Positions 7,408-15,893 are shown, counted from the first letter of the stretch. The stretch: DNA of 64,000 bases from Allomuricauda sp. NBRC 101325 (GCF_030268205.1 NZ_BSQF01000002.1:682001-746000); one strand, 5' to 3'. Notes: generated by a model from the sequence alone, not told the origin. A program made the numbers and translations.

Positions 7408-8850
7408 CTATTGGATTGCATTCACAGCTTTTAGAATAGTTTGTTTGTCTGCTTCTAAATCATTCACCACGGATCTAAAAAAGGTTTGTCTATCTTCTGC
7501 ATATCCTAATTCGAAGTCTACGGGGACACCTAAATTCTCATAAGTTTTTCCATTGTTGTCCATGAACAATTCGTTGGACAATGCAATGGCCCAACCATTG
7601 GGCAATTTTTTTTCCAAAGCGGTAGAAATTGCCCCATCTGTTGGCATGCCAATTCTTTTTACATTGCTCATGGCCATGGTAGCAATAGCAAACGATTCGG
7701 CTGCACTTGCCGATTGTTGTGATGTAAGTACGTACACATTTTTGGTAAATGCATTGTCCTTTGCTTCAATAATAATTGACTGGGTGGGTGAGTAGGATGT
7801 TCCGTATCTAAGTTTTTCTGTTGCCACTTGAAGCTTTTGACGGGGCAGGAACCAGCTTAATATTTCATAACTCACGGCATCTTGACCTCCACCATTAAAT
7901 CTTACATCCAGTACAATGGATTCCATATTGGAAAGGTCTTGTAATATCTTTTTCATGGTTTTCCTAACTCCTAAAACCTCTTTGTGCATATATTCTCCTT
8001 CATATAATTGATGGAAAGTCTCGACATAGGCATCTACATACCCTATTTCTTGAATCAAGTCTTCGGGAATGTTTAGATCTGCGTACAACCACATTGCTTT
8101 GATCTGCACATATCCTATTTTGTCGTTCAATTTGCCCCACTGCATTAGCCAAGAATCTGTTGTCATTTCTTCTTCCAGATGATTTTTAGCTACTATTTCA
8201 GCCACTGTAAAATCGCCATATTCCGGTAATTCTTCAGTGTTTTCTTCAACTAAATTATCCTCCGCCAGATCTGTTTGTAAGCTGTCCAAAGCTTCATAGA
8301 GATCATCCGTAGCTTCTAGATAGGCATGGTTGTCGTTCAATTGTTCAAAAGTGTGGTCTATAAGTTGAAACAGCTCAACATCCGAAGTGTTCACATTTAT
8401 TTTTGCCCGTTGAGTGTTATATAGGCTATTCCAATCAATTTGGTTTAAATCAAAGAAAGCGTAATGTTCTTTTACAGTCTCCGCAAACACTTCAAAATTA
8501 TAAACAGGGTCATTTTTACGGGTTTCAGTGAGTTCAGTTTCGCACAATTGAGGCAATTCTTCATGTTTGATGAATTTATAACTGATTATTCCTTTTTGCA
8601 AGGAAAGTGTATCATCATGAATTTGTAACGAAGATTCGATCTCCTTGAAATTACCCTTTCTGGATGGTATGCAAGAGATGGAAGTAATGTCATAAAAGGC
8701 ATATTCCGTGCTGTCTTTAATGTTTAAAATCCAACCAGAACCTATGGATTTCCATGTGCCATTTGCTGAAGGCATTATATTTTTCACTTGTGGTTTACAG
8801 GAGAAAACAAGAAAAGTGGCAAATACAATTAAACCGATTTGATGTTTCAT
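7408..8850 (-). CDS. S41 family (C-terminal processing-type) peptidase, lipoprotein
   Basis: I chose the ATG at 8850 because it gives a lipoprotein signal (MKHQIGLIVF, then FLVFSC with Cys18). An in-frame ATG at 8928 would only add 26 hydrophilic residues. The 480-residue protein has an N-terminal beta-rich region (25-100) and the helical tricorn/IRBP-type region (115-200). The S41 core holds LDVRFNGGG (314-322), SASAAESF with the probable nucleophile Ser382, and a late DLE-x-AD region. No PDZ domain is evident. It probably degrades envelope proteins or peptides. The putative LytTR-type operator lies 67 bp upstream of the start. Confidence 0.85.
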   Translation of the reverse strand: MKHQIGLIVFATFLVFSCKPQVKNIMPSANGTWKSIGSGWILNIKDSTEYAFYDITSISCIPSRKGNFKEIESSLQIHDDTLSLQKGIISYKFIKHEELPQLCETELTETRKNDPVYNFEVFAETVKEHYAFFDLNQIDWNSLYNTQRAKINVNTSDVELFQLIDHTFEQLNDNHAYLEATDDLYEALDSLQTDLAEDNLVEENTEELPEYGDFTVAEIVAKNHLEEEMTTDSWLMQWGKLNDKIGYVQIKAMWLYADLNIPEDLIQEIGYVDAYVETFHQLYEGEYMHKEVLGVRKTMKKILQDLSNMESIVLDVRFNGGGQDAVSYEILSWFLPRQKLQVATEKLRYGTSYSPTQSIIIEAKDNAFTKNVYVLTSQQSASAAESFAIATMAMSNVKRIGMPTDGAISTALEKKLPNGWAIALSNELFMDNNGKTYENLGVPVDFELGYAEDRQTFFRSVVNDLEADKQTILKAVNAIQ

Positions 8851-8917
8851 GTGGTGTGTTCTCATTTTTGATGAATAATGAGGCAAAATAGTCAGTCTAC
8901 CTGGAAACCTGATGGAT

Positions 8918-8950
8918 GAATTGACCAATAACCCATTTGAATTGATGAAT
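8918..8950 (-). promoter_or_regulatory. Putative LytTR-type operator, site 2
   Basis: GAATTGACCAAT at 8918-8929 and GAATTGATGAAT at 8939-8950 are direct repeats with starts 21 bp apart. They are joined by AACCCATTT, nearly the same spacer as in site 1 (ACCCCATTT). The site lies 67 bp upstream of the S41 peptidase start. Confidence 0.6.
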
Positions 8951-9044
8951 GCCTTAATTTTTCATGAAAATAGTGCATAAATCTTTGGGAATAAATTTTT
9001 TAAACTGGCAGGGTTTGCAGAGTTGGTGGTTTCGGGAATAACTT

Positions 9045-9704
9045 TTAATAATTAAATAGATAGTAGGGCGACGGGAAATAGGTTTCCACTTTAGGTAGTA
9101 GTTCTGGAGAAATGTATCCCCAATCAGAATAACCGGCATCCATGGCTTCTTGGGTAAGGATTTGCAAATGCACATGGCAAAACCAACCGCCACTGTCACT
9201 TTCTTGGCCAATGTGTGCAAACTCTTGTCCTGCTTTGATTTGGTCTCCAACATGGACTAAATGGGGAGTTTTCAAGTGCCCGTATAGCGAATAGAAAACA
9301 ACACCATTAATATCATGTTTTAGGATGATGTAACCGCCATAATTACCTACGGTGGTTTCTTTGCCTGTTTCATGAACTTCGGCATCCAAAGGAGCGAACA
9401 TTGGGGTGTCAAAAGGAACAACAATATCCAAACCCAAATGGTAATACCGTTTCTCTTCAATAATATTTGGGTAGGCTCTTAAGAGCGTTTTTCGTTCTTC
9501 CAAGTATTTGCCAATGCCCCATTGGTGGTTGGTCGCCTCTAGTTCCTCAAAAATCATGGTGTTGAACTGCTGAAAATCGAAGAGAGTGTACTCCAGTGTT
9601 TTTGGGTTGTTGGATGAAAAATCGAAGATATAAGGCGCTCCTTTTAAATAATCGCCAAATAAAGGATGGATGGTAACACCGTTGAGGTTGAGGGGGTAGT
9701 ACAT
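9045..9704 (-). CDS. M23-family (LytM/gp15-type) peptidase-like protein
   Basis: The 219-residue protein has all the zinc-ligand motifs of the lysostaphin-type M23 fold: YHLGLD (His89, Asp93), YGHL (His143) and CHVHLQ (His177, His179). So it should be an active metallopeptidase. Unlike typical cell-wall M23 enzymes it has no signal peptide, transmembrane segment or LysM domain. This suggests a cytoplasmic role or non-classical export. The N-terminal 85 residues are family-specific. It is the one gene in this block without the shared operator upstream. Confidence 0.75.
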   Translation of the reverse strand: MYYPLNLNGVTIHPLFGDYLKGAPYIFDFSSNNPKTLEYTLFDFQQFNTMIFEELEATNHQWGIGKYLEERKTLLRAYPNIIEEKRYYHLGLDIVVPFDTPMFAPLDAEVHETGKETTVGNYGGYIILKHDINGVVFYSLYGHLKTPHLVHVGDQIKAGQEFAHIGQESDSGGWFCHVHLQILTQEAMDAGYSDWGYISPELLPKVETYFPSPYYLFNY

Positions 9705-9765
9705 GGGTATTGCGGTCTAAAAAAAATAAAACTACATAAATGTAGGGATACTGCGATTGTGCTTT

Positions 9766-10551
9766 TTATTTTTCAATTATTTCTATTTTATAAAATCCCA
9801 AATTTGGCCAGTCTTTACCATAACCATCAGCTGTAGTGAAAAATAATATAGTGTCGCTACCCCAAAAACTATCTCCCATTATGCATAACCAAACTTTAGT
9901 TTGCTTTTCAAATTCTTCATCTAATTGAATGATTTTTTCATATTCATTTTCTGATTTTTTCTGAATAAAATATGAAGAACATTCTTGACCATTATAATGT
10001 CCATTTAAACGAAAAAGTTTAGATGGTGAAGTCTTAATATAACCAGGATTTCCTGTAATTTTAGTTTCGTTTCCATTTTTTAAATTAAAACTTATGTCGG
10101 TAGTGTGCGCTCCTTCGGTTAGCAAAATATCTTCTGTTGGATAATATGCAACAAAATAAAAATAATCAAAATCGTTTGTGTAAACATTTTCTTTTCCATT
10201 TCTAAAACGGATTTTTAGTACAGCTTGGGCTTCTTCATTTTGGTCATTCTCATTAAAAAAGACAATATTTTTTAACATTTTCTTAGCTGTTTGAAAATCT
10301 GTTATTTTCTTTATTTCATCTTTTCTGAATTTGACTTTTTCTTTTTCTGAATGATATTGTATGGAATCAATTTTTTCAACTATTAAACTATATTTTACAT
10401 CCTCTTTTGAAGGATGAAATACTAATTCAGTATTTTTTATAGAAATACTATCTTTTTTCAAAACGAATTCATCTAATTTTTTGTCGGTTTTGTTTTCACA
10501 AGATTGGAAAAGAAAAGCTGTTGTTAAAAAAATACTGATTATTTTTTTCAT
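9766..10551 (-). CDS. Hypothetical lipoprotein, AT-rich gene
   Basis: Not recognised as a known family. The 261-residue protein has a lipoprotein signal (MKKIISIFLTTAFLFQSC, Cys18) and a lysine- and glutamate-rich first half. The C-terminal half is beta-rich, with repeated aromatic stretches (DYFYFVAYYP, DSFWGSDTILFFTTADGYG). The gene looks more AT-rich than its neighbours, as does the next one upstream, which hints at acquisition. A triple half-site version of the shared operator lies 99 bp upstream. Confidence 0.65.
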   Translation of the reverse strand: MKKIISIFLTTAFLFQSCENKTDKKLDEFVLKKDSISIKNTELVFHPSKEDVKYSLIVEKIDSIQYHSEKEKVKFRKDEIKKITDFQTAKKMLKNIVFFNENDQNEEAQAVLKIRFRNGKENVYTNDFDYFYFVAYYPTEDILLTEGAHTTDISFNLKNGNETKITGNPGYIKTSPSKLFRLNGHYNGQECSSYFIQKKSENEYEKIIQLDEEFEKQTKVWLCIMGDSFWGSDTILFFTTADGYGKDWPNLGFYKIEIIEK

Positions 10552-10650
10552 TTTGAATTTCTAAAAACAATTATTAATTATTTAGTGCCTTTGTGAAGGC
10601 AAAGAAGTAATGCGTTAAAAATTCATCTTTATTGGCTAAGATTGCCCAAT

Positions 10651-10706
10651 GAATTGACCAATACGCTATGCGAATTGACGAACCCCCCTTTTGAATTAAC
10701 GAATCG
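10651..10706 (-). promoter_or_regulatory. Putative LytTR-type operator, site 3 (three half-sites)
   Basis: Three direct copies, GAATTGACCAAT at 10651, GAATTGACGAAC at 10672 and GAATTAACGAAT at 10693, have starts exactly 21 bp apart each time. The third half and about 24 bp beyond it are nearly identical to the DNA at 11469-11505, so the element was duplicated together with flanking sequence. It lies 99 bp upstream of the AT-rich lipoprotein gene. Confidence 0.65.
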
Positions 10707-10757
10707 TCAATCCAACAGAAAAAAGAAAAGTAAAAACAGATGGAAAGTACTTAAGAA

Positions 10758-11381
10758 CTAAAATTCAACAAATGCTTCCATAAATAAATCTTCCAATTTA
10801 GAGACAAGTTCTAAAGGGTTCATACAGCCTGTAGAAATAATTTCAGTCAAAGAATTAAAATAAGGGTGTCCACCTCCATTTAACCCTGAAATTTTAATAG
10901 TCTTACCGTCCAAACACAAAGGCTCATTACTTATTTGACAAATTATACGCCAAAATTTAAGTTCTTTAAGTTCAACTTTATATTTCTCAACATTAGACTT
11001 ACTTATAATATAATATGAAGAATCTAATTTTTGAATTCCATTTTCAAAAAAGACGTCTTCTTCGGAATATATTGGTTCTGATAAAACTTTTTTGGTCATT
11101 TGGTATTTTCCCCCATCTCCATAAACTCGGAATAGAGTTACCCCGTCAAAAGCCGATTGGTACATTAGTTCGAAGAGTTCAAAGTTTTTTACGGAATATT
11201 TCTCTCCTTTATAATAAATTGAATCGTTTTGTTTATGATTGGAATTAAAGGATAAAACGAATTCTTGAATTTCTGAAAGTTCTGGTTCATTCATTTTACT
11301 TAATAGTGAATTTCCCAAATCACAATTTTGTGAAAAGACTGAAACGGAAAATAATAAAACAATAAAATGGAGACTTTTCAT
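10758..11381 (-). CDS. Hypothetical secreted protein, AT-rich gene
   Basis: Not recognised. The 207-residue protein has a Sec signal peptide (MKSLHFIVLLFSVSVFSQ, cleavage near SQN). The mature part is mixed alpha/beta, with two or three cysteines (CDLGN near the new N-terminus, ICQISNEPLC and GCMNP). A role in the periplasm or outside the cell is likely but unspecified. Together with the preceding AT-rich lipoprotein it forms a small accessory pair, each under its own copy of the 21-bp-spaced operator (66 bp upstream here). Confidence 0.65.
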   Translation of the reverse strand: MKSLHFIVLLFSVSVFSQNCDLGNSLLSKMNEPELSEIQEFVLSFNSNHKQNDSIYYKGEKYSVKNFELFELMYQSAFDGVTLFRVYGDGGKYQMTKKVLSEPIYSEEDVFFENGIQKLDSSYYIISKSNVEKYKVELKELKFWRIICQISNEPLCLDGKTIKISGLNGGGHPYFNSLTEIISTGCMNPLELVSKLEDLFMEAFVEF

Positions 11382-11447
11382 TTACTTAAATCTATCGCCC
11401 TTTAAGTTTTATTAAATTAAAGCAGAAATTTTGGGGAAATCAGTAGT

Positions 11448-11480
11448 CAATTGATCAATGCCCCATTCGAATTAACGAAT
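11448..11480 (-). promoter_or_regulatory. Putative LytTR-type operator, site 4
   Basis: CAATTGATCAAT at 11448 and GAATTAACGAAT at 11469 are direct repeats with starts 21 bp apart, joined by GCCCCATTC. The minus-strand half-site TTCGTTAAT fits eight of nine positions of the LytTR consensus as I remember it. The site lies 66 bp upstream of the secreted protein gene at 11381. Confidence 0.6.
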
Positions 11481-11533
11481 CGCCAAAGCAACAGAAAAAA
11501 GAAATTAAAAGAAGATATGTAAAGAAAAAGACC

Positions 11534-12049
11534 CTAGATCTTCTTCATCTGCTGCTGCATCATCTTAATTTGGTCGGTAAGCATATTGTTCTTGTCCAAT
11601 TTCTTGGCCTCTTGCAACAATTGGGTCGCCTCACGCTTTCTGCGCTTTTGCATGGCAATACCCGCCAAGCTCAATTTGGTCATGGCAACATCGTAATCCA
11701 TGGTCAAACCAAATTTTAGGGCCTTTTTAAAGTATTTTTCGGCCTGGGTCAGGTTTTTTTGGGAGTAAATGATCCCGTGCAGGTAATTAAAGTATCCCTG
11801 TTGCTTTTTGATCAAGGCAGCTTTGGGGTTCTTGATCTTGCTCAACCACATTTCAGTGCCCTCCAAATCCTGTTTTCTCATTTTAAGGAAAGCCAAAAGA
11901 ATAAACTCGTTTCTAAAGTATAGGAAAATAAAAACCAAGGAGAATAAGATCAAAGCGATACCATTTCCAATGTTACCTTCAATAAATTGGTAAACGGCGT
12001 ATGCAATGATTAGTCCGGCGATAACAAGTTTAATATTTTTGTTGAACAT
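11534..12049 (-). CDS. Inner membrane protein with TPR-like C-terminal domain
   Basis: The 171-residue protein starts with two closely spaced membrane segments (residues 8-22 and 28-46). A cytoplasmic helical domain follows with at least two TPR-like helix pairs (GYFNYLHGIIYSQKNLTQAEKYFKKAL and VAMTKLSLAGIAMQKRRKREAT in part). A basic, methionine-rich tail ends it. It is probably a scaffold for protein interactions; no enzymatic motif is seen. A TACTTTTG -7 box at 12092-12085 places its likely transcript start about 30 nt before the ATG, back to back with the rpmH promoter. Confidence 0.7.
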   Translation of the reverse strand: MFNKNIKLVIAGLIIAYAVYQFIEGNIGNGIALILFSLVFIFLYFRNEFILLAFLKMRKQDLEGTEMWLSKIKNPKAALIKKQQGYFNYLHGIIYSQKNLTQAEKYFKKALKFGLTMDYDVAMTKLSLAGIAMQKRRKREATQLLQEAKKLDKNNMLTDQIKMMQQQMKKI

Positions 12050-12084
12050 GTTGTATGAGATTTTTACCTTTGTTTAAGCGGTTG

Positions 12085-12092
12085 CAAAAGTA
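12085..12092 (-). promoter_or_regulatory. -7 box of the TPR-like membrane protein gene
   Basis: Minus-strand TACTTTTG matches TAnnTTTG and lies 36 bp before the ATG at 12049. Confidence 0.5.
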
Positions 12093-12125
12093 CTAAAAAC
12101 AAAATTAAATATTTTTATTTAGGGC

Positions 12126-12155
12126 TTGTCAAAATAAAAAGTCTTTGTATATTTG
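12126..12155 (+). promoter_or_regulatory. rpmH promoter
   Basis: TTG at 12126-12128 and TATATTTG at 12148-12155 are separated by 19 bp, an ideal Bacteroidetes -33/-7 pair. The expected transcript start near 12160 leaves a leader of about 57 nt before the rpmH ATG. Confidence 0.75.
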
Positions 12156-12217
12156 CGCCCAGAATTTTTTAGGGAAAAGAATTTTCCCATCAACAAAATC
12201 CATTAAAGAGTTCCGAA

Positions 12218-12376
12218 ATGAAAAGAACGTATCAGCCGTCAAAAAGGAAGAGAAGAAACAAGCATGGTTTTAGGGAGCGCATGGCGACTGCCAATGGTAG
12301 AAAAGTTCTTGCGAGAAGAAGAGCCAAAGGAAGAAAGAGATTAACTGTTTCCTCTGAGCCAAGACATAAAAAATAA
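12218..12376 (+). CDS. rpmH: 50S ribosomal protein L34
   Basis: The 52-residue, strongly basic protein begins [20 protein letters not shown] and continues with the L34 core [20 protein letters not shown], then a short acidic-neutral tail ending PRHKK. It is part of the large ribosomal subunit. The tail after GRKRL ([10 protein letters not shown]) is the Bacteroidetes form, longer than the 46-residue E. coli protein. It has its own promoter and terminator and is not linked here to rnpA or dnaA. Confidence 0.97.
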   Translation: MKRTYQPSKRKRRNKHGFRERMATANGRKVLARRRAKGRKRLTVSSEPRHKK

Positions 12377-12400
12377 TGATGAAAATTATTATTAAATTAA

Positions 12401-12433
12401 AGGTGTTACTTTTTTAGGTAACACCTTTTTTTT
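12401..12433 (+). terminator. Intrinsic terminator of rpmH
   Basis: AGGTGTTAC (12401-12409) pairs perfectly with GTAACACCT (12418-12426) around an 8-nt loop, and a run of T follows to 12433. Confidence 0.9.
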
Positions 12434-12467
12434 GACATATTGAGAAATAACGAGTAACCCTAAGAGA

Positions 12468-15320
12468 ATGCCCAAAAGAAAAGATTTAAATTCCATTTTG
12501 ATTATTGGTTCTGGTCCAATTATTATCGGTCAGGCGTGTGAGTTCGATTATTCTGGTTCCCAAGCGCTTAGGTCGCTTCGCGAAGACGGTATCGAAACCA
12601 TATTGATCAACAGCAACCCTGCTACGATCATGACCGACCCTGCCATGGCAGACCATGTGTACCTAAAGCCGTTGAACACCAAATCCATTGTTGAGATCCT
12701 GCAAAAACATCCCAATATAGATGCGGTTTTACCGACCATGGGTGGACAAACAGCATTGAACCTTTGTATTGAGGCCGATGAAAAAGGAATTTGGGAAGAT
12801 TTTGGAGTAGAGATCATCGGGGTGGACATTGATGCCATCAACATTACCGAAGATCGTGAGAAGTTTAGGGAGCTTATGCTAAAAATTGGGGTAGGAATGC
12901 CTCCTCAGGCTTCTGCAACCTCTTTCTTGAAAGGAAAAGAAATTGCCCAGGAATTTGGTTTCCCGTTGGTAATTAGAGCTTCGTTTACCCTTGGTGGTGC
13001 TGGAGCAGGTATCGTTTATGATCCAGAAGATTTTGACGATATGTTGAGCCATGGATTGGAAGTTTCGCCAATTCACGAGGTAATGATCGATAAGGCCTTG
13101 ATGGGCTGGAAAGAATATGAGTTGGAGTTGCTACGTGACAAAAACGACAACGTAGTGATCATTTGTACTATCGAAAATATGGACCCCATGGGAATCCACA
13201 CAGGGGATTCCATCACTGTGGCACCAGCGATGACCCTTTCGGACAGTACGTTCCAACGCATGCGAGATATGGCCATCCACATGATGCGCAGTATCGGGGA
13301 TTTTGCAGGAGGATGTAACGTGCAGTTCGCCGTAAGTCCAGATGAAAAAGAAGATATTATTGCCATTGAGATCAACCCAAGGGTTTCCCGTTCGTCTGCA
13401 TTGGCATCCAAAGCAACAGGATATCCGATTGCAAAAATCGCAGCCAAATTGGCTATCGGTTACACCTTGGATGAATTGGACAACCAAATTACCAAGTCCA
13501 CTTCGGCATTGTTCGAGCCTACTTTGGACTACGTAATCGTAAAAATACCACGTTGGAACTTTGATAAGTTTGAAGGTTCCGACAGGACATTGGGACTTCA
13601 AATGAAATCCGTAGGCGAGGTGATGGGAATCGGGCGTTCCTTCCAAGAAGCCTTGCACAAAGCCACACAATCCCTCGAAATCAAACGAAATGGATTGGGT
13701 GCAGATGGAAAAGGGTACAAAGACTACGAAACCATCATTGAAAAATTGCGCGTACCAAGTTGGGACAGGGTTTTCGTGATCTACGATGCCATTCAATTAG
13801 GTATTCCGTTAAAACGCATTCACGAGATCACCAAAATAGATATGTGGTTCTTAAAACAATACGAAGAACTTCATTTCTTGGAGATGGAAATCTCAAAATA
13901 TACTATAGAAAGTTTGCCAAAAGCGTTGTTGTTGGAGGCCAAGCAAAAAGGGTTCGCCGACCGTCAAATTGCACACATGTTGGATTGTTGGGAAAGCGAA
14001 GTGCATACCAAACGTATGGACCTGAACATCAACAGGGTATATAAATTGGTTGATACCTGTGCCGCTGAATTTAAGGCGGTTACACCTTATTATTACTCCA
14101 CGTTCGAAGAGGAAATCGAAACCGCTGATGGGGAACGCTACGTGGCCAATGACAGTATTGTTACGGATAAGAAAAAAGTAGTGGTGTTGGGTTCAGGACC
14201 TAACCGAATCGGTCAGGGAATTGAGTTTGATTACTGCTGTGTGCACGGTGTTTTGGCCGCTGCTGAATGTGGTTACGAGACCATTATGATCAACTGTAAC
14301 CCTGAAACTGTTTCCACTGATTTTGATACGGCGGACAAGCTTTACTTTGAGCCTGTTTTCTGGGAACACATTTACGATATCATCCTTCACGAAAAACCAG
14401 AGGGTGTAATTGTTCAGTTGGGAGGTCAGACCGCATTGAAATTGGCCGAAAAGCTGGATAAATACGGTATCAACATTATCGGAACCAGTTTCCAATCCTT
14501 GGATTTGGCGGAAGATAGAGGTAGCTTCTCTACCTTGTTGAAGGACAACAACATTCCTTACCCAAAATTCGGAGTAGCCGAAACTGCTGATGAAGCCTTG
14601 GATTTGGCTGAAGAATTGAACTTCCCATTGTTGGTAAGACCTTCTTACGTATTGGGTGGTCAAGGGATGAAAATTGTGATCAACAAAGAAGAATTGGAAG
14701 CCCATGTGGTGGACTTGTTGCGCAAAATCCCGAACAACAAATTGTTGCTCGACCATTATTTGGATGGCGCCATCGAAGCGGAAGCTGATGCAATTTGTGA
14801 TGGGGAAGATGTGTACATCATCGGAATCATGGAGCATATTGAGCCTTGTGGAATCCACTCTGGAGATTCTAATGCGACCTTGCCACCGTTCAACTTGGGT
14901 GAATTTGTAATGCAACAAATAAAAGACCATACCAAAAAGATTGCCTTGGCATTGAACACGGTAGGTCTGATCAACATCCAGTTTGCAGTAAAAGATGACA
15001 TTGTATATATCATCGAAGCGAACCCAAGAGCATCACGTACTGTTCCTTTTATCGCAAAGGCGTACAAAGAACCATATGTAAACTATGCAACCAAAGTAAT
15101 GTTGGGTGAGAAGAAAGTGAAAGATTTCAGCTTTAACCCACAATTGGAAGGCTACGCCATAAAACAACCTGTATTCTCTTTCAACAAGTTCCCGAACGTG
15201 AACAAAAACCTAGGGCCAGAAATGAAGAGTACCGGAGAGAGCATCTTGTTCATCGATAGCCTAAAGGATGACGAGTTTTATAACTTGTATTCCAGAAGAA
15301 AGATGTACTTGAGCAAGTAA
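12468..15320 (+). CDS. carB: Carbamoyl-phosphate synthase large subunit, form without the allosteric domain
   Basis: With CarA it makes carbamoyl phosphate from bicarbonate, glutamine-derived ammonia and two ATP, for arginine and pyrimidine synthesis. The two homologous halves are clear. Each has an IGSGPxxIGQ or LGSGPNRIGQ start (residues about 12-21 and 570-580), ATP-grasp loops (SFTLGGAGAG and SYVLGGQGM) and a metal-binding EINPRVSR or EANPRASR strand. The protein is 950 residues against about 1,070 in E. coli. It ends right after the second carboxyphosphate domain, so the C-terminal MGS-like domain that binds UMP and ornithine is absent. No carA is adjacent. Confidence 0.95.
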   Translation: MPKRKDLNSILIIGSGPIIIGQACEFDYSGSQALRSLREDGIETILINSNPATIMTDPAMADHVYLKPLNTKSIVEILQKHPNIDAVLPTMGGQTALNLCIEADEKGIWEDFGVEIIGVDIDAINITEDREKFRELMLKIGVGMPPQASATSFLKGKEIAQEFGFPLVIRASFTLGGAGAGIVYDPEDFDDMLSHGLEVSPIHEVMIDKALMGWKEYELELLRDKNDNVVIICTIENMDPMGIHTGDSITVAPAMTLSDSTFQRMRDMAIHMMRSIGDFAGGCNVQFAVSPDEKEDIIAIEINPRVSRSSALASKATGYPIAKIAAKLAIGYTLDELDNQITKSTSALFEPTLDYVIVKIPRWNFDKFEGSDRTLGLQMKSVGEVMGIGRSFQEALHKATQSLEIKRNGLGADGKGYKDYETIIEKLRVPSWDRVFVIYDAIQLGIPLKRIHEITKIDMWFLKQYEELHFLEMEISKYTIESLPKALLLEAKQKGFADRQIAHMLDCWESEVHTKRMDLNINRVYKLVDTCAAEFKAVTPYYYSTFEEEIETADGERYVANDSIVTDKKKVVVLGSGPNRIGQGIEFDYCCVHGVLAAAECGYETIMINCNPETVSTDFDTADKLYFEPVFWEHIYDIILHEKPEGVIVQLGGQTALKLAEKLDKYGINIIGTSFQSLDLAEDRGSFSTLLKDNNIPYPKFGVAETADEALDLAEELNFPLLVRPSYVLGGQGMKIVINKEELEAHVVDLLRKIPNNKLLLDHYLDGAIEAEADAICDGEDVYIIGIMEHIEPCGIHSGDSNATLPPFNLGEFVMQQIKDHTKKIALALNTVGLINIQFAVKDDIVYIIEANPRASRTVPFIAKAYKEPYVNYATKVMLGEKKVKDFSFNPQLEGYAIKQPVFSFNKFPNVNKNLGPEMKSTGESILFIDSLKDDEFYNLYSRRKMYLSK

Positions 15321-15336
15321 TACAAAGTATTTACAT

Positions 15337-15370
15337 AAAAAAAGGGCCGCTAAAAGCGGCCCTTTTTATT
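15337..15370. terminator. Bidirectional terminator between carB and the converging gene
   Basis: GGGCCGCT (15344-15351) and AGCGGCCC (15355-15362) form a perfect 8-bp stem with an AAA loop. An A-run precedes it and a T-run follows, so it can stop transcripts from both directions. It almost touches the stop codon of the minus-strand gene. Confidence 0.92.
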
Positions 15371-15872
15371 TTTCATCGGTAGCTGCAAATAAATCTTCAA
15401 TAACCTTGATTTCATTATTCGGTTTTGTGGATTTTTCCAAAAAAGCAACAAATTCATTAGAGAACGATTGTCTGCGAAATTGCCACCATTCTTGAATGCC
15501 ATTCAAATGAAAATAGGAGATTATGGTGTTCTTATTGCTTTGCCATAACCAGGGTTCCAATACTTTCATCTTGTTTTGGTAGTATAAATTTTCCCAAATC
15601 CGGAACATTTGGATATACAGATAGTTTGAAGTTCGCTTATCATCTTCGCTTAAAGAGTTCCATGACTTTGTTCCTTTTTCGAACAGTTTACCCAAATCCT
15701 TGTCCGTGATCAATTGATGCAGAAATTCCCGATTGGAATTAGCAAAGGAGTCGTAGAAGTTGGACCGAACGGCTAGTGTGTTCTTTTTAATTTCGATAGC
15801 AAGAAATACCACAGAAAATACCACTGCGATTGAGGTCAATAAATTTATGATCAATTCTAAACTCATGGTCAT
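15366..15872 (-). CDS. Hypothetical membrane-anchored protein
   Basis: The 168-residue protein has a single N-terminal membrane helix (residues 5-27, ELIINLLTSIAVVFSVVFLAIEI) and a helical soluble domain rich in Trp, Phe and Tyr (RIWENLYYQNKM, EPWLWQSNK, EWWQFRRQSF). This layout resembles a widespread family of small unknown membrane proteins with an N-terminal anchor and an all-helical domain (DUF6082-like, uncertain). No catalytic motif is visible. It lies 21 bp downstream of a GNAT gene on the same strand, so co-transcription is likely. Confidence 0.6.
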   Translation of the reverse strand: MTMSLELIINLLTSIAVVFSVVFLAIEIKKNTLAVRSNFYDSFANSNREFLHQLITDKDLGKLFEKGTKSWNSLSEDDKRTSNYLYIQMFRIWENLYYQNKMKVLEPWLWQSNKNTIISYFHLNGIQEWWQFRRQSFSNEFVAFLEKSTKPNNEIKVIEDLFAATDEK

Positions 15873-15893
15873 TTAGGTTTTGATGCGCCGTTC

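Noticed and set aside
13131..13796. Long minus-strand frame within carB
   Set aside because: It is the complement of a strongly conserved carB region, and no start context or family match exists on that strand.
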